From: JAGPUQ01 sp963708735
Lineage (GTDB): Bacteria > Pseudomonadota > Gammaproteobacteria > Pseudomonadales > Porticoccaceae
Assembly (NCBI GenBank): GCA_963708735.1
Contig: CAVPTW010000027.1
Location: forward strand, 1-64,000
DNA: 64,000 bases
Direction: 5' to 3'
Position 1 is the stretch's first letter. Each line of letters begins with the position of its first letter. The notes under the pieces are model-generated. The model saw nothing but the letters and a program-made list of their open reading frames with translations. It was not told the DNA's origin and made no database searches. Positions 62,269 through 64,000 of this stretch are shown here, one piece after another. The position numbers and the translations under genes were made by a program.

Positions 62269-63527
62269 GCCAGATCGTCCACCAATGAGTGGCGGACAAC
62301 GCGTGCATGCTCCGGAGGCGAGCCTTGGTGACAATGGATATCACCGACGGTTACACCCGCTGCCAGCAGGTTACCGCGCAGCTCGGCCAGACGAGGCTGG
62401 AGCATTGCCACGGTGCTCTGTGTTTCGGCCCAGAGCCGGATCGAGATTTGATCGGCCTGTTGCCGTAGGTGCCCGTGCATCGGGCCCAGCCCCGGGAGAT
62501 CGAAGGCCAACCGGATACTCCAGATATTGCGATGATTGCCGTCATCGCTTGTGCTGCGTTTGCTGTCCTCCGGATCCCGTTCAATCCGCAGTTGCCACAG
62601 ATCCGCGCCTGCGCCATGGCGGATTGGGAGTTCCAGCAACCACACCCGGTGGTCCGGATGTTCGCCGGGCAGGGAACCGAGCTGCTGGAGCTGGATGCGT
62701 GCCAGCGACGACTCCACCTCGCCCCGAAACTGGCCCAGAAAATTTGCCAGGGTCTCCGCTTGCAGCACAGCAGTCGCCTGTCGCGGCTGAGCCTGAGGCT
62801 GGCTGGCAGCCAGGGGGGGCAACAACGGCAGAGTTTGCGCCATGGCTTGAGGCAGAGTCTGGGGTGGTGCCTGAGGCATGGGCGGAGCAGCGCCCGCGCG
62901 GGGAGCCGGAGATGCTCCGCTCGGAGATGCGGCGGTTTCCGGCACCAGAGCCTGCAGGAGCCGCAACAGGCCGGCCTTGAGGTCACGCTCCAGCGACGGT
63001 GTTTGACCGGTGCGAGCGCCCTCCGCCAAGCGGGCTTCGAGCAAGGTACCGGCGTTGGCCAAGGCGCTGCGAAGCTGGCCGAGTTCCCGCACCTGGGTGC
63101 TCTCAAGGAAGGCGCCGAAGAGCCTTCTGGCAGCCTGTTCGATGGCGGGAGATAGCTCGGTCAGCCGGGAGTCAGCGGCTACGCTGCCGGCAAGTCGCGC
63201 CAGCAGCGGCGTAAGCCCGCTTTGACGCGGCAGCTCCGTTAACAGCAGTGCCTTGATGGGATCCGCTGATGCACCAGCAGCAACCGGCTGCAACAACGGA
63301 GTGGGCTTTGTGCGGATAACCTCCAGCAATAGCTGATCGCCTTGTTGAACCGCAAAGGAAATCTGCGCCTGGTAAATACGATTGCCAATCTGCAAGGCCA
63401 CCAGATCGCCGCGCGGCTCTCCCACGGCACGCGCGCTGACCACCTGTCCAGCAAGCCAGCCCCTGGTGTCCGGGGACGTGGTGGTGAGTCGCAAGGCATT
63501 TGTGGTTATGCGGGAGTCGATTTCCAT
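62265..63527 (-). CDS. Second FliK-like hook-length control domain protein
   Basis: 420 residues from ATG 63527. The N-terminal 200 residues are helical (TELPRQSGLTPLLARLAGSV, LGQLRSALANAGTLLEARLA). A Pro/Gln-rich hinge (about 210-250, PPMPQAPPQTLPQAMAQTLP) follows, then a C-terminal Flg_hook-like domain (VWLLELPIRHGAGADLWQLR, SIRLAFDLPGLGPMHGHLRQ, AMLQPRLAELRGNLLAAGVT). It is intact, unlike the fliK in the main cluster, and is coupled to the FlhB-like gene, paralleling the FliK-FlhB partnership. Whether it acts on the flagellum is unknown. Confidence 0.8.
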   Translation of the reverse strand: MEIDSRITTNALRLTTTSPDTRGWLAGQVVSARAVGEPRGDLVALQIGNRIYQAQISFAVQQGDQLLLEVIRTKPTPLLQPVAAGASADPIKALLLTELPRQSGLTPLLARLAGSVAADSRLTELSPAIEQAARRLFGAFLESTQVRELGQLRSALANAGTLLEARLAEGARTGQTPSLERDLKAGLLRLLQALVPETAASPSGASPAPRAGAAPPMPQAPPQTLPQAMAQTLPLLPPLAASQPQAQPRQATAVLQAETLANFLGQFRGEVESSLARIQLQQLGSLPGEHPDHRVWLLELPIRHGAGADLWQLRIERDPEDSKRSTSDDGNHRNIWSIRLAFDLPGLGPMHGHLRQQADQISIRLWAETQSTVAMLQPRLAELRGNLLAAGVTVGDIHCHQGSPPEHARVVRHSLVDDLA

Positions 63528-63615
63528 GGTGGCATTATGTCAGCGCGTCGACGGCGGCGGCCCAGTGGATATCTTGTAATGCCTTATCGGCAGATTTCCT
63601 GCTAAATTCAGCGCC

Positions 63616-64000
63616 GTGGATAAACAATCAATCGATCTGGCGCGAACCTGGTTCACTCGTGAGCAAGGTATCGTCAAAGGCCCCTTTCCCAGCGGAATGA
63701 TTCGCCGGTTTGTGTTGCTCGGGCGATTGACTGCGGGTAGCGAGGTGAGCGCCGATGGCCACGCCTGGCATTCATTGGGGGAGATTGCGCGCCTGACGCC
63801 GAAGGAGCGGCGGCCGCGGCAGGAAAATCCTGCACAAGCGCCCGGCGAACCAGTGCGCGGCTGGGAGGACGAGCGCAACGGCGAGCGCCGGAAGGACTCC
63901 GATGCAATAGCCTATGAGGGCCGTCGGAAGGGCGACCGGCGCCGCCCGGAATCGGCGGATCTGGTCGAGTTCCGCCGGCTGCGCCAGCGCAACCGGGTTG
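63616..64000 (+). CDS. Partial hypothetical protein with a GYF-like N-terminus
   Basis: An open frame from GTG 63616 running past the window edge (at least 128 residues). It begins MDKQSIDLARTWFTREQGIV, followed by KGPFPSGMIRRFVLLGRLTA and VSADGHAWHSLGEIARL, a pattern like small GYF-type modules (aromatic, GPF, conserved tryptophan). A strongly charged Arg/Glu-rich part follows (DERNGERRKDSD, EGRRKGDRRRPESAD). It is divergent from the FliK-like gene. No strong ribosome site is seen. The C-terminal part, beyond the window, probably decides its function. Confidence 0.6.
   Translation, partial: MDKQSIDLARTWFTREQGIVKGPFPSGMIRRFVLLGRLTAGSEVSADGHAWHSLGEIARLTPKERRPRQENPAQAPGEPVRGWEDERNGERRKDSDAIAYEGRRKGDRRRPESADLVEFRRLRQRNRV

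Noticed and set aside
1..64000. CRISPR arrays, tRNA or rRNA genes, prophage genes
   Set aside because: No regularly spaced short repeats, no cloverleaf-like segments, no rRNA signature and no phage structural genes were seen on reading either strand.

Overview
The window is a GC-rich, gene-dense gammaproteobacterial chromosome segment. It is dominated by one nearly contiguous polar-flagellum and chemotaxis locus of about 50 kb. The Pseudomonas/Vibrio-type regulators (FleQ, FleS, FleR, sigma-28 FliA), the polar-placement pair FlhF/FlhG, the MotC/MotD-type stator and the flank order tyrS - M23 peptidase - anmK - erpA - argC point to a polarly flagellated gammaproteobacterium outside the enterics. 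I cannot name the genus from sequence alone. No rRNA, tRNA, CRISPR array or intact insertion sequence was seen.

Layout. 1-13.6 kb is housekeeping. A small DUF3096 membrane protein comes first, then aroE, hemF and tsaC on the minus strand, tyrS (minus), an M23 endopeptidase and anmK (plus), erpA and argC (minus), and hemJ, hemL, a Nudix hydrolase, hemB and an RsmC-like methyltransferase (plus). Four heme-pathway genes (hemF, hemJ, hemL, hemB) therefore lie within about 11 kb. 13.9-24.5 kb carries flgBCDEFGHIJKL (rod, hook, rings, junction). 24.6-30.6 kb carries flagellin, flaG, fliD, fliS, fliT and an atypical PilZ protein. 30.8-35.1 kb carries fleQ and fleSR. 35.2-42.1 kb carries fliEFGHIJK, with fliK frameshifted. 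42.2-43.8 kb is an Aer-like PAS chemoreceptor. 44.0-54.6 kb carries fliLMNOPQR, flhBA, flhFG and fliA. 54.6-61.6 kb carries cheYZAB, motCD and cheW. 61.6-63.5 kb has two tiny hypotheticals and, on the opposite strand, a FliK-like/FlhB-tail-like pair. A partial gene runs off the right edge.

Regulation can be read from the DNA. Good sigma-54 (-24/-12) promoters precede flgB, flgH, fliD, fleS, fliL and flhA. A near-consensus sigma-28 promoter precedes fliC, and weaker ones precede flgK and cheW. This fits a hierarchy in which FleQ and FleR activate sigma-54 promoters for basal body, hook and export genes, and FliA drives the flagellin. Many gene pairs overlap by 4-11 bases, implying translational coupling.

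Most unusual features: (1) a family of about 150-bp intergenic elements with inverted ends (three near-complete copies and one solo end); (2) fliK interrupted at a C7 homopolymer and carrying a perfect 24-bp inverted repeat in its coding sequence; (3) a 14-bp element shared at matching distance upstream of the flgB and fleS sigma-54 promoters; (4) a second FliK-like gene coupled to a cleavage-site-less, membrane-less FlhB tail; (5) a possible 17-codon leader ORF coupled to fliJ.
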